From NCBI RefSeq assembly GCF_039541235.1, contig NZ_BAABFV010000002.1, positions 124,001-188,000 of the forward strand: a stretch of 64,000 bases of DNA. Direction: 5' to 3'. Below the pieces are notes generated by a model, which saw nothing but the letters and a program-made list of their open reading frames with translations, had not been told where the DNA came from and did not search any database. This document shows positions 1 to 8,631 of the stretch, in pieces (the stretch's first letter is position 1; every line of letters begins with the position of its first letter). Both the position numbers and the translations under genes were made by a program. The DNA is from Kangiella marina. GTDB lineage: Bacteria; Pseudomonadota; Gammaproteobacteria; Enterobacterales; Kangiellaceae.

Positions 1-496
1 TGATGGCGTCATCAGCAGACATTAGTTGCAGCCCGCCAAGGTAACAGGGCGCGATATTATCGTAATGCAGGCTGCCGCTGATTTGTGCCTCCATCTTGCC
101 CATCATCATGAGTAGTTCGTGCGGTGTAAACGGTGATTGATACCATTCATTAAGCGCCATAATGGCAGCCACAATTGAGCTGCTGCTGGAGCCGAGTCCA
201 CTGCCGACTGGTAAGTTTTTTGAGAGCTTCAAGGTTAGCGTTTGAGGCTCAACACTTTTTTCAGCAAGCTCAGCACGAAACAGTTCATGACAGTGATGAA
301 TAATGTTATCAGTAACGTCGCTTGGTAATTGTTCGGCAAAAGCACCATCACATACGATTTGATACTGAGAGCTGGCGGCAACTTCAACCACATCGCCGAG
401 TAATGCGCCATCGATAGGAGTAATTGCTGCACCCAATAAATCGTAACCCACCGAAAAGTTACCGATAGAAGCTGGTGCGAATATTTTGATACTCAT
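1..496 (-). CDS. thrB: Homoserine kinase, N-terminal part (cut by window edge)
   Basis: GHMP-family kinase that phosphorylates L-homoserine on the way to threonine. Only the first 165 codons are inside the window. The N-terminus (MSIKIFAPASIGNFSVGYD) and the glycine/serine-rich ATP loop near residues 88-100 (LPVGSGLGSSSSS) are typical of ThrB. The ATG overlaps the thrA stop in an ATGA, so translation is probably coupled to thrA. It should be under the same attenuator. The C-terminus lies outside and cannot be judged. Confidence 0.95.
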   Translation of the reverse strand, partial: MSIKIFAPASIGNFSVGYDLLGAAITPIDGALLGDVVEVAASSQYQIVCDGAFAEQLPSDVTDNIIHHCHELFRAELAEKSVEPQTLTLKLSKNLPVGSGLGSSSSSIVAAIMALNEWYQSPFTPHELLMMMGKMEAQISGSLHYDNIAPCYLGGLQLMSADDAI

Positions 497-2937
497 GATG
501 CTAACTCCTGTTCACGATGCGGCAAGGTCTGTAGTATGTCGGAAAAAATTCCGGAAGCAGTAACCGAAGCGCCGGCTCCATACCCTTTGATCACGAAAGG
601 TATCGGAGAATAGTAATCACTATAAACGGCTATCGCATTTTCGCCACCTTTGATCGAGTAGAGCGGGTGTTCGGCAGCCACTTGCTGTAGTCCAACCGCC
701 AGCTTACCGTCTTTAAAGCTCGCTACATATTTCAAGGTTGCGTTTTTAGACCGGGCTTTCTCAAAGAGGGTTTGAAAGTGATCGTCAACATCAGTGAGCG
801 ACTGCATAAATTCATCTATAGCTCCACTGCCATCAAAGTCACTCGGCAGTAGAGAGTCCAACTGAATGTCGTCGATATTCAATTCGGCGCCCAGCTCACG
901 AGCCAATATCAAGATCTTGCGCGCAACATCCATGCCACTTAGATCATCGCGCGGATCAGGCTCGGTGAAGCCTTGTTGTTTAGCTTGCTCCACCGCTTGT
1001 GACATGGGCATACCGTCTTCTACCAACCCTAAAATATAGGAGAGCGAGCCGGATAAGATCCCTGAAATATCATGAACCCTGTCTCCTGAGCAGAGTAGAG
1101 AGTCCAGAGTCTTAAGGATGGGCAAACCAGCGCCAACATTGGTTTCGTAGAAGAAGTGCCTAAAACGGCGTGAGGCCGACTGGCGAATATTGCGGTAATG
1201 TTGCATATCACTTGAGTTGGCTTTTTTATTAGCCGTGACTAAATTAAATCCCATATCAAGATAGTCAGCATAGTTAGCACTGACTTCTTCCGAGCAGGTG
1301 CAGTCGACGATCGTTGGGTTAACGTAGCGACCGGACTGCAATAATTGTTCGAGCTTGTCATGACTCAGTACTTGTTGGCTTTGCTCTAGAAGCGGCTGCC
1401 AGTGTTCAAGCTCATGATGTGTATCATCGCAGTAGAATTTGGAGTTAGCAATTAAACGAACGTTGGCGCTGATCCCTTTACTGCTTAAGTAAGGTTTTTG
1501 CGATTGAATTTGCCGGATTAATTCTTTACCTACGTTACCGCAACCAAGAATAAACAAATCGACCTGACGTTTTCTGTCGAAAAACTCGGCATACACTCGA
1601 TGGTACGCTGGCAATAATTGATGCTGATCAACCACTGCCGAAATGGATAATTCAGAAGATCCTTGAGCAATCGCTTCAATATTCGCACCGCCGGAGGAGA
1701 TGGCGCTAAGGAATTTTGAGGACACTCCTTTTTCATGAATCAGTCCCTGACCGACAATGGTAATAATCGCTCGGTTAGCGCGGATATCGATTGGATCGAG
1801 TTGGTGCTGATCAAGCTCATGGGCAAACTCATGCTGTAACGATTGTTTGGCGACTGTTGCATCCTGCTGTCGGATAGCAAAACACACGCTGTACTCGGAG
1901 GAAGATTGACTGATCAGAATGATAGAAATATGGTGCCTCGCCAAACAGCCAAAAATACGCTCCGCTGCGCCATAAGTATCACACAAATAACTGCCGCTGA
2001 TATTCACCAGACTGATGGCGTGTTGGCTTGAAACCGCTTTGACTTTCGCCCGATTAGAGCAGCTAGGTGCAATCACCGTGCCTTCTTGTTCGGGGGCGAA
2101 GCTATTTTTGACTTTTAAAGGAATGCCTTTTTGGCGCACAGGACCAATTGTTTTCGGGTGAATAACCCCAGCGCCGTGATGCGCCAGCTCCATCGCCTCT
2201 CGGTACGACATGTTATCGATGAGCTTGGCTTGAGTAATTTTCTTCGGATCGGCATTGTAGATCCCCGAAACGTCGGTCCATATCTCCAGTGCATTGGCGT
2301 TGCAAAGGTGAGCCAATATCGCTGCCGAGTAGTCGGAGCCATTTCGTCCGAGTAAGCACGGCTGGCTATTATCGTGCGTGGCGATAAAGCCGGGCGCAAT
2401 AATGAAGCGAACGTTTGACGGTAAAGGCATGGCGTTCCATGCTTTTTGGCTAGCGACCAAGTTGGCTTTAGACTCTAAAATTGGGCCGCTTGCTTTAATC
2501 ACCTCACGGCTGTCTAGCCAGTGGCTGCTGAAACCAAGCTCACTCATGTATTGCTGCAGCAATTGTGAGCTGAGGTATTCGCCAGCAGAGAAGACTTCAC
2601 TCAGAAGGTGAGGATCGACAGACGTCGAGTTGTGGTGGCTGTCCCACAAATTGATCAAGCGCAGCTCCATGTGCTCAAATCGGCCGAATAGTGAGCCAGA
2701 TTCTTTTATGGAAAGTTCATTGACCAACTGTTTGTGGCGTTTAAAAAGCTTGGCGAGAAGCTCCATAGCGGCAGTCTGATCCTTAGTCTCCATGAACAGA
2801 TGCAACGTATCGGTGGTGGTCGCTGTCGCTGAAACGGTAATGATACTGCGCGTTTGCTGAGCAGTAATAATTTGAGCAACATTGCGAAAACCAGCACTAT
2901 CGGCCAGTGAAGAACCACCAAATTTTAAAACTTTCAT
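493..2937 (-). CDS. thrA: Bifunctional aspartokinase I / homoserine dehydrogenase I
   Basis: Fused enzyme catalysing the first and third steps of the aspartate-to-threonine route. The 814 residues match the usual ThrA length (about 820). The aspartokinase start has the KFGGSS motif at residues 5-10. ACT regulatory domains follow around 310-460. The dehydrogenase half begins near 460 with a dinucleotide-binding loop (LGCGNVGKEL) and later carries the conserved stretch GILSGSLSYILG and the segment around EPDPRDDLSGMD. First gene after the thrL attenuator and overlapping thrB by 4 nt. Threonine feedback through the ACT domains is family knowledge, not visible directly. Confidence 0.97.
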   Translation of the reverse strand: MKVLKFGGSSLADSAGFRNVAQIITAQQTRSIITVSATATTTDTLHLFMETKDQTAAMELLAKLFKRHKQLVNELSIKESGSLFGRFEHMELRLINLWDSHHNSTSVDPHLLSEVFSAGEYLSSQLLQQYMSELGFSSHWLDSREVIKASGPILESKANLVASQKAWNAMPLPSNVRFIIAPGFIATHDNSQPCLLGRNGSDYSAAILAHLCNANALEIWTDVSGIYNADPKKITQAKLIDNMSYREAMELAHHGAGVIHPKTIGPVRQKGIPLKVKNSFAPEQEGTVIAPSCSNRAKVKAVSSQHAISLVNISGSYLCDTYGAAERIFGCLARHHISIILISQSSSEYSVCFAIRQQDATVAKQSLQHEFAHELDQHQLDPIDIRANRAIITIVGQGLIHEKGVSSKFLSAISSGGANIEAIAQGSSELSISAVVDQHQLLPAYHRVYAEFFDRKRQVDLFILGCGNVGKELIRQIQSQKPYLSSKGISANVRLIANSKFYCDDTHHELEHWQPLLEQSQQVLSHDKLEQLLQSGRYVNPTIVDCTCSEEVSANYADYLDMGFNLVTANKKANSSDMQHYRNIRQSASRRFRHFFYETNVGAGLPILKTLDSLLCSGDRVHDISGILSGSLSYILGLVEDGMPMSQAVEQAKQQGFTEPDPRDDLSGMDVARKILILARELGAELNIDDIQLDSLLPSDFDGSGAIDEFMQSLTDVDDHFQTLFEKARSKNATLKYVASFKDGKLAVGLQQVAAEHPLYSIKGGENAIAVYSDYYSPIPFVIKGYGAGASVTASGIFSDILQTLPHREQELAS

Positions 2938-2971
2938 GATACTGTCCTGTTAATGGATAAAATGTTGAGGC

Positions 2972-3005
2972 AAAAAAAAGCCCGAGGTTTTGAGGCCTCG
3001 GGCTT
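2972..3005 (-). terminator. thr attenuator (intrinsic terminator in the thrA leader)
   Basis: On the minus strand a perfect 10-bp stem (AAGCCCGAGG/CCTCGGGCTT) with an 8-nt loop is followed by eight U. It lies 28 nt after the thrL stop and about 35 nt before the thrA start, exactly where an attenuator should be. I could not assign the alternative antiterminator pairing with confidence. Confidence 0.9.
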
Positions 3006-3032
3006 AAGTATTCGTATTTTTCTACACAATAA

Positions 3033-3095
3033 CTAGCCGCCGACCTCCGTTAGGATAATCGTTGTGGTGGTAGTTGTTGTGCGAGAAATAATCAT
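3033..3095 (-). CDS. thrL: thr operon leader peptide
   Basis: A 20-codon frame, too short for normal gene calling, reading Met-Ile-Ile-Ser-Arg, then seven Thr codons in a row, Ile-Ile-Leu-Thr, and Glu-Val-Gly-Gly. Eight Thr and four Ile out of 20 residues is the signature of a ThrL attenuation peptide: ribosomes stall on it when charged tRNA-Thr or tRNA-Ile is scarce. The stop sits 28 nt before the attenuator hairpin. The ribosome binding site is weak (AGG about 14 nt upstream). The peptide itself probably has no function. Confidence 0.92.
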   Translation of the reverse strand: MIISRTTTTTTTIILTEVGG

Positions 3096-3310
3096 TGAGC
3101 TGAGATTAACCTGAAATATTTTGAGTGTCAACGGCTGATTCAATGGTTTGAGCAGTTAAATTGGTTGATCTTTAGGCGCTAAATCCTTAAAATACGCGCC
3201 CTTGGTCATTGTGGCCAAGCTTTTTACAATCAGGTTTACTCCTTGTTGCTTATAGTTGCTAATAATTTAGTTACTGCTATAGGTGGCTGGAAACCGAAAG
3301 GAGACTTTAA

Positions 3311-3706
3311 ATGAGACACTACGAAATCGTATTCTTGGTGCACCCAGATCAGTCTGACCAAGTTCCAGGTATGGTCGAGCGTTACAGCAAAATGATCACT
3401 GATGCTGCTGGTACTGTTCACCGTCTAGAAGACTGGGGCCGCCGTCAGCTTGCATACCCAATTAATAAACTTCACAAAGCGCACTACGTTCTTTTGAATG
3501 TTGAAGCGACTGGTGAAGTTATCGAAGAATTAGAAGATGCTTTCCGTTATAACGATGCTGTTCTACGTAACATGATCATGCGTCGTAAAGAAGCAATCAC
3601 AGAAGCTTCTCCAATGGCTAAGAAAGACGAGAAACCTACTCGTGACGAAAAGCCAGCTAAAGAAGAAGCTAAGAAAGAAGAATCAACTGAAGCTGCGGCT
3701 GAGTAA
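3311..3706 (+). CDS. rpsF: 30S ribosomal protein S6
   Basis: S6 binds 16S rRNA with S18 in the platform of the small subunit. The first 100 residues ([32 protein letters not shown]) are typical. A 30-residue Lys/Glu/Ala-rich tail follows, as in many gammaproteobacteria where the C-terminus is modified with glutamate. Strong AAAGGAG site upstream of the ATG. First gene of rpsF-rpsR-rplI; the primosome gene priB found in enterobacteria is absent. The leader just before the gene has a small GGT/ACC hairpin followed by CCG, which might be the S6:S18 autoregulatory motif. Confidence 0.98.
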   Translation: MRHYEIVFLVHPDQSDQVPGMVERYSKMITDAAGTVHRLEDWGRRQLAYPINKLHKAHYVLLNVEATGEVIEELEDAFRYNDAVLRNMIMRRKEAITEASPMAKKDEKPTRDEKPAKEEAKKEESTEAAAE

Positions 3707-3720
3707 TAAGGAGACATATC

Positions 3721-3948
3721 ATGGCACGTTTTAACCGTCGTCGTAAGTTCTGCCGTTTCTCGGCTGAAGGCGTAACTGAGATCGATTATAAAGATACAGC
3801 TACGTTGAAAAACTACATCACTGAAACTGGTAAAATTGTTCCTAGCCGTATTACCGGTACTAGCGCAAAATACCAACGTCAATTAGCTAGCGCTGTAAAG
3901 CGTGCACGCTTCTTGGCTCTTTTGCCATACACTGATAGCCACGAATAA
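3721..3948 (+). CDS. rpsR: 30S ribosomal protein S18
   Basis: S18 is a 75-residue, arginine-rich partner of S6 on the small subunit. The sequence [13 protein letters not shown] at the start and the central run [19 protein letters not shown] are characteristic. It starts 14 nt after rpsF, with a GGAG site, and is followed after 24 nt by rplI, so the three genes form one operon. Confidence 0.98.
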   Translation: MARFNRRRKFCRFSAEGVTEIDYKDTATLKNYITETGKIVPSRITGTSAKYQRQLASAVKRARFLALLPYTDSHE

Positions 3949-3972
3949 GCGGCATTTTGAGAGGGTATAACG

Positions 3973-4437
3973 ATGAACGTCATTTTACTTGAAAAACGTC
4001 GCAACCTTGGTGATTTAGGTGATACGGTAACTGTAGCAGCAGGCTATGGTCGTAACTTCCTTATCCCTACGGGCAAAGCAGTTCCTGCGACAAAAGAAAA
4101 CATTAAGCACTTCGAAGAGCGTCGTGCTGAGCTAGAAGCGAAAGCTGCAGAAGTATTATCTGCTGCTCAAGCTCGTGCTGATAAACTAGCTGGTATCGAA
4201 GTTACTGTTGCTGCTAACGCTGGCGACGAAGGTAAACTTTTCGGTTCTGTTGGTACAGCTGACATCGCTGAAGCAGTTGTTGAGCAAGGTGTTGAGTTAG
4301 AAAAGAAAGAAATTCGTATGCCAGAAGGCGCTATCCGTCAAACGGGCGAATATACTTTCGAAGTACATTTACACCCAGAAGTTGAAGCTAACATCAAAGT
4401 TATTGTTGTTGGTGAATTCGACGAAGCTCAAGCTTAA
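3973..4437 (+). CDS. rplI: 50S ribosomal protein L9
   Basis: L9 (154 residues, family about 149) sits at the base of the L1 stalk. The N-terminal domain ([29 protein letters not shown]) binds 23S rRNA. A long connecting helix rich in Ala/Glu (residues 43-75) leads to the C-terminal domain ending [18 protein letters not shown]. Last gene of the operon, followed 29 nt later by a strong terminator. Confidence 0.98.
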   Translation: MNVILLEKRRNLGDLGDTVTVAAGYGRNFLIPTGKAVPATKENIKHFEERRAELEAKAAEVLSAAQARADKLAGIEVTVAANAGDEGKLFGSVGTADIAEAVVEQGVELEKKEIRMPEGAIRQTGEYTFEVHLHPEVEANIKVIVVGEFDEAQA

Positions 4438-4463
4438 TTCTAAATTAAGCAGAAAGAGTTAAG

Positions 4464-4490
4464 AAAGGCACCTTCGGGTGCCTTTTTTGT
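4464..4490 (+). terminator. Terminator of rpsF-rpsR-rplI
   Basis: GGCACC-TTCG-GGTGCC stem with a stable UUCG-type tetraloop, followed by six T. Confidence 0.92.
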
Positions 4491-4522
4491 TTCTAGCATT
4501 TGAGCGTCGCCAATACTTTGTT

Positions 4523-4582
4523 AAACCGTTATAAAAATGTGCTCGAGTATTTAATATACATTGCGCATTTTTATAACGGTTT
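4523..4582. repeat. Long perfect inverted repeat between rplI and the GFA gene
   Basis: Two 17-bp arms (AAACCGTTATAAAAATG and its exact complement) enclose about 26 nt. Allowing one G-T pair the stem extends to 20 bp. It lies beyond the rplI terminator and has no T tract on either strand, so it does not look like an ordinary terminator. The end of the facing minus-strand gene is about 90 nt away. Function unknown. Confidence 0.85.
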
Positions 4583-4673
4583 GCCGCGTCTTGACTTAGC
4601 TCAAAAGCCAGAAAAGGTTAAGATTGCGCTTTCGAAGAGGTTAGGTGATCACTAAGTAAGCTAGCGACTATTT

Positions 4674-5075
4674 TTAGCCAGGAAGTTTTGAAAATTTTGG
4701 TGTTTCTTCAAGTAAAGATTCCCAGCTAGCTTTATCGTCCATAAAAATATGCCCATTAGCCTGAATAGTAACATCATCATCCAAGCAACCTGCCGGAACC
4801 ACGATCATTTTCCCTCCGGCGACTTCAGTCGGCATGGCTGACCCACAATTTACGCAAAAACTTTTCGCATGGCGCGTTTCTGGAAGGTGATAAGTTTTTA
4901 CCTGCTCTTTTCCTGATATCCAGTTGATACTCGCAGAACCTGAGAATAAATTGGCGCAGTGGGCTGATCCCGTATTTTTTTGACAGCGAGTGCAGTGACA
5001 GAAAAAGAGTTTCTCAAAGTTACCCTCAACTTCAAACTTAACTTCACCACACAAGCATGAACCTTTGTTACTCAT
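4674..5075 (-). CDS. GFA / CENP-V family zinc protein
   Basis: A 133-residue member of the family named after glutathione-dependent formaldehyde-activating enzyme. The zinc cysteines are visible: CLCGE near the N-terminus, CHCTRCQKNTG about 25 residues later, and CVNCGS in the middle. The start chosen is the ATG of MSNKGS because a GGAG lies 6 nt before it; an ATG four codons upstream has no such site. Most family members have no tested activity, so no reaction is assigned. It follows the two small minus-strand genes at 5114-5920 and may be co-transcribed with them. Confidence 0.85.
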   Translation of the reverse strand: MSNKGSCLCGEVKFEVEGNFEKLFFCHCTRCQKNTGSAHCANLFSGSASINWISGKEQVKTYHLPETRHAKSFCVNCGSAMPTEVAGGKMIVVPAGCLDDDVTIQANGHIFMDDKASWESLLEETPKFSKLPG

Positions 5076-5113
5076 ATTTAACTCCATTGCTGATGATTAT
5101 TTTTACTCTACCA

Positions 5114-5521
5114 CTATTCTTTTGAAAACTGCGACTTTTGAATCAAAATAGGGATAAGCAGTAAAAGTACAATGAGAGCATTGATATAAAAATGCGATGT
5201 GACACCGAAGTGAAGTGAGAACATCGTATCTAGGACCGACCAAATTAATATTGCCGTTACTAAAAACCACCAGTCTTTTGTTGTTCTGCTTTGAAATGCT
5301 TTACCTACTGTGTAATAGAACAAAAGTCCCCAGCTGGCAACGGTAGGGCCAAACACTCCTATTAGGAACCTCATAGAGGTTAAGTCGCCTTGTGGGAATG
5401 TTCCTAGAAGATATTCAAAGTAGGGCGTGGCGATTGGGGTAAATACTACTAAGGGAAGCAACACGCCACCGATAATATGGATTATGGCGATAAACTTAAG
5501 CCATTTCTCTGTCTTACTCAT
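5114..5521 (-). CDS. Small membrane protein, about four helices, unknown
   Basis: 135 residues with hydrophobic stretches around 8-30, 48-70, 83-103 and 108-127, so an inner-membrane protein with about four spans. I do not recognise the family. Its ribosome binding site AAGG overlaps the stop codon of the upstream DCC gene, and only 3 nt separate the two frames, which indicates tight translational coupling. It may therefore work with that thiol oxidoreductase-like protein, but this is inference from position. Confidence 0.75.
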   Translation of the reverse strand: MSKTEKWLKFIAIIHIIGGVLLPLVVFTPIATPYFEYLLGTFPQGDLTSMRFLIGVFGPTVASWGLLFYYTVGKAFQSRTTKDWWFLVTAILIWSVLDTMFSLHFGVTSHFYINALIVLLLLIPILIQKSQFSKE

Positions 5522-5524
5522 AAA

Positions 5525-5920
5525 TTACCTTATAAACCTATCTGATAGCTCCTCTGTAGCCACCATACAGTAATCATGCTTTCCAAACAGCTTATAGCGA
5601 TTCAAAGCGATACGGTCGTAGACCCAGTCTCGAAAGCTAAGGGGAAAGACTCTAAGTACGCGGAGCCAAGGCCATGGTGTTTTGAGATCTTTTATCACTT
5701 CAAAGAAGGCTTCCGAACGATAATAGGGCGTCCCGTTTTTGATCAGCACCATTGTTTCGTAGCTATGAGTGGGTAACCCTAGGGATTGTAGCATTTCTCG
5801 CCCTTTTGGCGATTGCACGGCGCAGAACTTAAAGTGTTCATTAGGATCGCGCTTAATCACGAAAGGTACCCACTTAGAGCATAATACACACTCGCCGTCG
5901 AATAAGATGGTTGCAGTCAT
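5525..5920 (-). CDS. DCC-family thiol-disulfide oxidoreductase-like protein (DUF393)
   Basis: About 131 residues. The N-terminal DGECVLC is the DxxCxxC motif that names the DCC family, followed by YRSEAFFEV and the C-terminal RDWVYDRIALNRYKLFG typical of DUF393. Members are predicted thioredoxin-like redox proteins; substrates are unknown. I place the start at the ATG of MTATILFDG, which has GAGG about 11 nt upstream; the frame is open ten codons further to another ATG with no site. First gene of a three-gene minus-strand group. Confidence 0.85.
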   Translation of the reverse strand: MTATILFDGECVLCSKWVPFVIKRDPNEHFKFCAVQSPKGREMLQSLGLPTHSYETMVLIKNGTPYYRSEAFFEVIKDLKTPWPWLRVLRVFPLSFRDWVYDRIALNRYKLFGKHDYCMVATEELSDRFIR

Positions 5921-6014
5921 GTCGTGATATCCCTCGTTATAAGGTGGCATCTATCAATACTAGTAGTCATTACTGACATTATGTCCCTCAAGCGTATGAC
6001 AACCAACCATAAAC

Positions 6015-6034
6015 TTATTCATAACTTATCCACA
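6015..6034 (+). promoter_or_regulatory. Two DnaA boxes upstream of dnaB
   Basis: TTATCCACA at 6026-6034 is the perfect high-affinity DnaA box. TTATTCATA at 6015-6023, 11 bp before it in the same orientation, differs from the consensus by one base. They lie just before the predicted dnaB promoter, suggesting DnaA control of the helicase gene. Confidence 0.7.
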
Positions 6035-6045
6035 GACTTATTGTA

Positions 6046-6073
6046 TTGCCTTAAAACTGTTAGAGTATAGAAT
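6046..6073 (+). promoter_or_regulatory. Putative sigma-70 promoter of dnaB
   Basis: TTGCCT and TAGAAT separated by 16 nt, about 65 nt before the dnaB ATG and directly after the DnaA boxes. Elements are only moderately close to consensus. Confidence 0.45.
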
Positions 6074-6139
6074 AGTTTTGGAGTAGCTCTATAAGCTAAC
6101 TCAATGTAAACCCTCTATCTATTTGGTTACTAAAATATC

Positions 6140-7531
6140 ATGCTATCAGCACAACAATCTGATAATAAAATCAAAGATTTAAAAGTTCCTCCGCATTCCA
6201 TTGAGGCTGAGCAGTCCGTGCTTGGCGGCGTTATGATCGATAATGACCAGTGGGAAAAAGTCGAGGAAGTGTTACTGGCGACGGATTTTTACGTCAAAAA
6301 CCATCGTGAAATCTTTAAAGCGATGACGGAGTTGGCGAATACGGCAAAGCCGATGGACGTCATTACCTTATCTGAGCATTTAGAGCAGCAGGGTGAGGTT
6401 GATATCGGTTTATCCTATCTTGGTGAGTTAGCGCAAAATACGCCAACTGTCGCTAACATTCGTGCTTACGCAGAGATTGTGCGCGAACGTGCAATTATGC
6501 GTCAGTTGATTTCGGCGTCAAACGAAATCGCTGATGCGAGCTTTAATCCTCAAGGTCGAACCTTGCCTGAGTTACTGGATTTGGCCGAGCGCAAAGTCTT
6601 TGCGATTGCTGAATCCCGTGAAACGACAGGCGCAGGACCGAGTAAGGTGGAAGATATTCTTAAGTCGACCATCGAGCGAATTGAGGAGATTCAGAAGCAC
6701 AAAGGCAGTATTACAGGTTTAGCGACCGGCTTTACGGATTTGGATAATATGACGTCAGGTTTGCAGGCAGCAGATTTAGTCATTGTTGCTGCTCGTCCCT
6801 CGATGGGTAAAACCACTTTCGCGATGAATATTGTAGAGAATGCGGCATTGAACAGCGAGCTCCCTGTTTTGGTCTTTAGTCTTGAGATGCCGAATGAGTC
6901 GATCATTATGCGTTCGATTTCGTCGCTGGGCCGACTTGAGCAAAATAAAGTCCGCTCGGGTCAAATCCAAAGTAAAGAAGATTGGGACAAATTCAACAGC
7001 GGCGTCTTACAACTCAAAAATCACACCAAATTAATGATTGATGATACAGCCGGTTTATCGCCTGCCGAAATGCGCTCTCGTGCAAGACGGGTAGCGCGTG
7101 AGCACGGTGGGATTGCGTTGATTATGGTGGATTATTTGCAGTTGATGCAGGTCCCCGGCATGAGTGATAACCGTACTCTTGAGGTTAGTGAAATTTCCCG
7201 ATCATTGAAATCGCTTGCCAAAGAACTTGAGGTGCCAGTGATCGCTTTATCACAGCTTAACCGCTCCTTGGAGCAGCGAAGTGATCGCCGCCCGGTGATG
7301 TCTGACTTGCGTGAGTCTGGTGCGATTGAGCAGGATGCGGACTTAATTCTCTTTATTTATCGTGATGAAGTGTATCACCCTGAAACCGAACGCAAGGGCA
7401 TCGCTGAAATCAAAATTGGCAAGCAGCGTAACGGTCCTATTGGTTCTGTAGAGTTGAGTTTCCAAGGGCAGTATTGTCGCTTCGATAATTTGGCTCACAA
7501 CGATTATGAAGCCTTGGGTGAAGGCTACTAA
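6140..7531 (+). CDS. dnaB: Replicative DNA helicase DnaB
   Basis: Hexameric 5'-3' helicase that unwinds the chromosome at the fork. 463 residues, normal for the family. The N-terminal domain (PPHSIEAEQSVLGG) is followed by the RecA-like motor with Walker A (ARPSMGKTT), Walker B region (LIMVDYLQLM), and the SQLNRSLEQR and SDLRESGAIEQDAD motifs. No intein is present. The weak ribosome binding site contrasts with the DnaA boxes upstream. alr follows after 17 nt, as in many gammaproteobacteria. Confidence 0.98.
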   Translation: MLSAQQSDNKIKDLKVPPHSIEAEQSVLGGVMIDNDQWEKVEEVLLATDFYVKNHREIFKAMTELANTAKPMDVITLSEHLEQQGEVDIGLSYLGELAQNTPTVANIRAYAEIVRERAIMRQLISASNEIADASFNPQGRTLPELLDLAERKVFAIAESRETTGAGPSKVEDILKSTIERIEEIQKHKGSITGLATGFTDLDNMTSGLQAADLVIVAARPSMGKTTFAMNIVENAALNSELPVLVFSLEMPNESIIMRSISSLGRLEQNKVRSGQIQSKEDWDKFNSGVLQLKNHTKLMIDDTAGLSPAEMRSRARRVAREHGGIALIMVDYLQLMQVPGMSDNRTLEVSEISRSLKSLAKELEVPVIALSQLNRSLEQRSDRRPVMSDLRESGAIEQDADLILFIYRDEVYHPETERKGIAEIKIGKQRNGPIGSVELSFQGQYCRFDNLAHNDYEALGEGY

Positions 7532-7548
7532 GGTTTACTCTTAAACTT

Positions 7549-8631
7549 ATGCGACCAACCACAGCCGTTATCGACCTTGATGCTTTACGCCACAACTTTA
7601 ACACCATCCAAAAAATCGCGGCCGGTAGCCGTGTGGTGGCGGTGGTTAAAGCCGATGCTTATGGCCACGGGCTCGTCGAAGTCGCAAAAGCATTACCACA
7701 AGCAGAAATGTTTGCCGTCGCCACACCGCGCGAAGCTTATAAGCTGCGCAAAGCCGGTATTCAACAGCCGATTTTGTTGTTGGAAGGTTTTTTCGAGGCA
7801 AAAGAATTACCGCGAATTGTCGAGAATGACCTACAACTGGTGGTACATCACAGCCCACAAATTGATGCACTAAAACGATTAAAAACCGACAAGAAAATCA
7901 ATATTTGGTTGAAGGTTGATTCTGGTATGAATCGTCTTGGCTTCAAAGTGGAAGAACTGCCACAGATTGAACAGGACCTTGCGGACGTTGAGTGTATCAA
8001 TGAGCCGATTCGTTTGATGTCGCACTTCGCGAGCGCCGATGATCCAAAAGATAGCTTTACTTCACAGCAGATAGAGACGTTTCTTAACAGTACAAAGCAT
8101 TTAGTTTTAGAGCGCTCGATGGCAAACTCTGCGGGTATTTTGGAAGCAAAAGATGCACATTTTGATTGGGTAAGACCGGGCTTAATTCTCTATGGCTGCT
8201 CACCGATGATTGGTACTACGGGGGCTGATTATGGCTTGCAACCGGTGATGAATTTAGAGTCCAAAATTATGTCAATCAGACATGTGAATAAAGGTGAGTC
8301 CACTGGTTATGGGCGTCACTGGTTCGCTGACAAGGACACCGTGATTGGGTTGGTGGCTATTGGGTATGGTGATGGCTACCCTCGACATGCTAAAAACGGC
8401 ACACCAGTTTGGGTTAATGGTCGTACCGTACCATTAGTCGGACGTGTGTCGATGGACATGCTAGCGGTTGAGCTTGGTCCAGATCATAATGAAAAAATTG
8501 GTGATCGTGTGGTCTTATGGGGCAAAGAATTACCCGCTGAAATCGTCGCCAATAATGCAGATACTATCCCTTATACCTTAAGTTGTGGTGTTACAGGACG
8601 TGTACATTTTGTCTATCGAGGAGGTGTTTGA
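7549..8631 (+). CDS. alr: Alanine racemase
   Basis: PLP enzyme making D-alanine for peptidoglycan. 360 residues, family length. The PLP lysine lies in VVKADAYGHG (about residue 34), the second catalytic tyrosine region is GYGDGYPRH, and GRVSMDML is also typical. The TGA stop shares its last base with the ATG of yjbQ, so the two are coupled. Confidence 0.97.
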   Translation: MRPTTAVIDLDALRHNFNTIQKIAAGSRVVAVVKADAYGHGLVEVAKALPQAEMFAVATPREAYKLRKAGIQQPILLLEGFFEAKELPRIVENDLQLVVHHSPQIDALKRLKTDKKINIWLKVDSGMNRLGFKVEELPQIEQDLADVECINEPIRLMSHFASADDPKDSFTSQQIETFLNSTKHLVLERSMANSAGILEAKDAHFDWVRPGLILYGCSPMIGTTGADYGLQPVMNLESKIMSIRHVNKGESTGYGRHWFADKDTVIGLVAIGYGDGYPRHAKNGTPVWVNGRTVPLVGRVSMDMLAVELGPDHNEKIGDRVVLWGKELPAEIVANNADTIPYTLSCGVTGRVHFVYRGGV

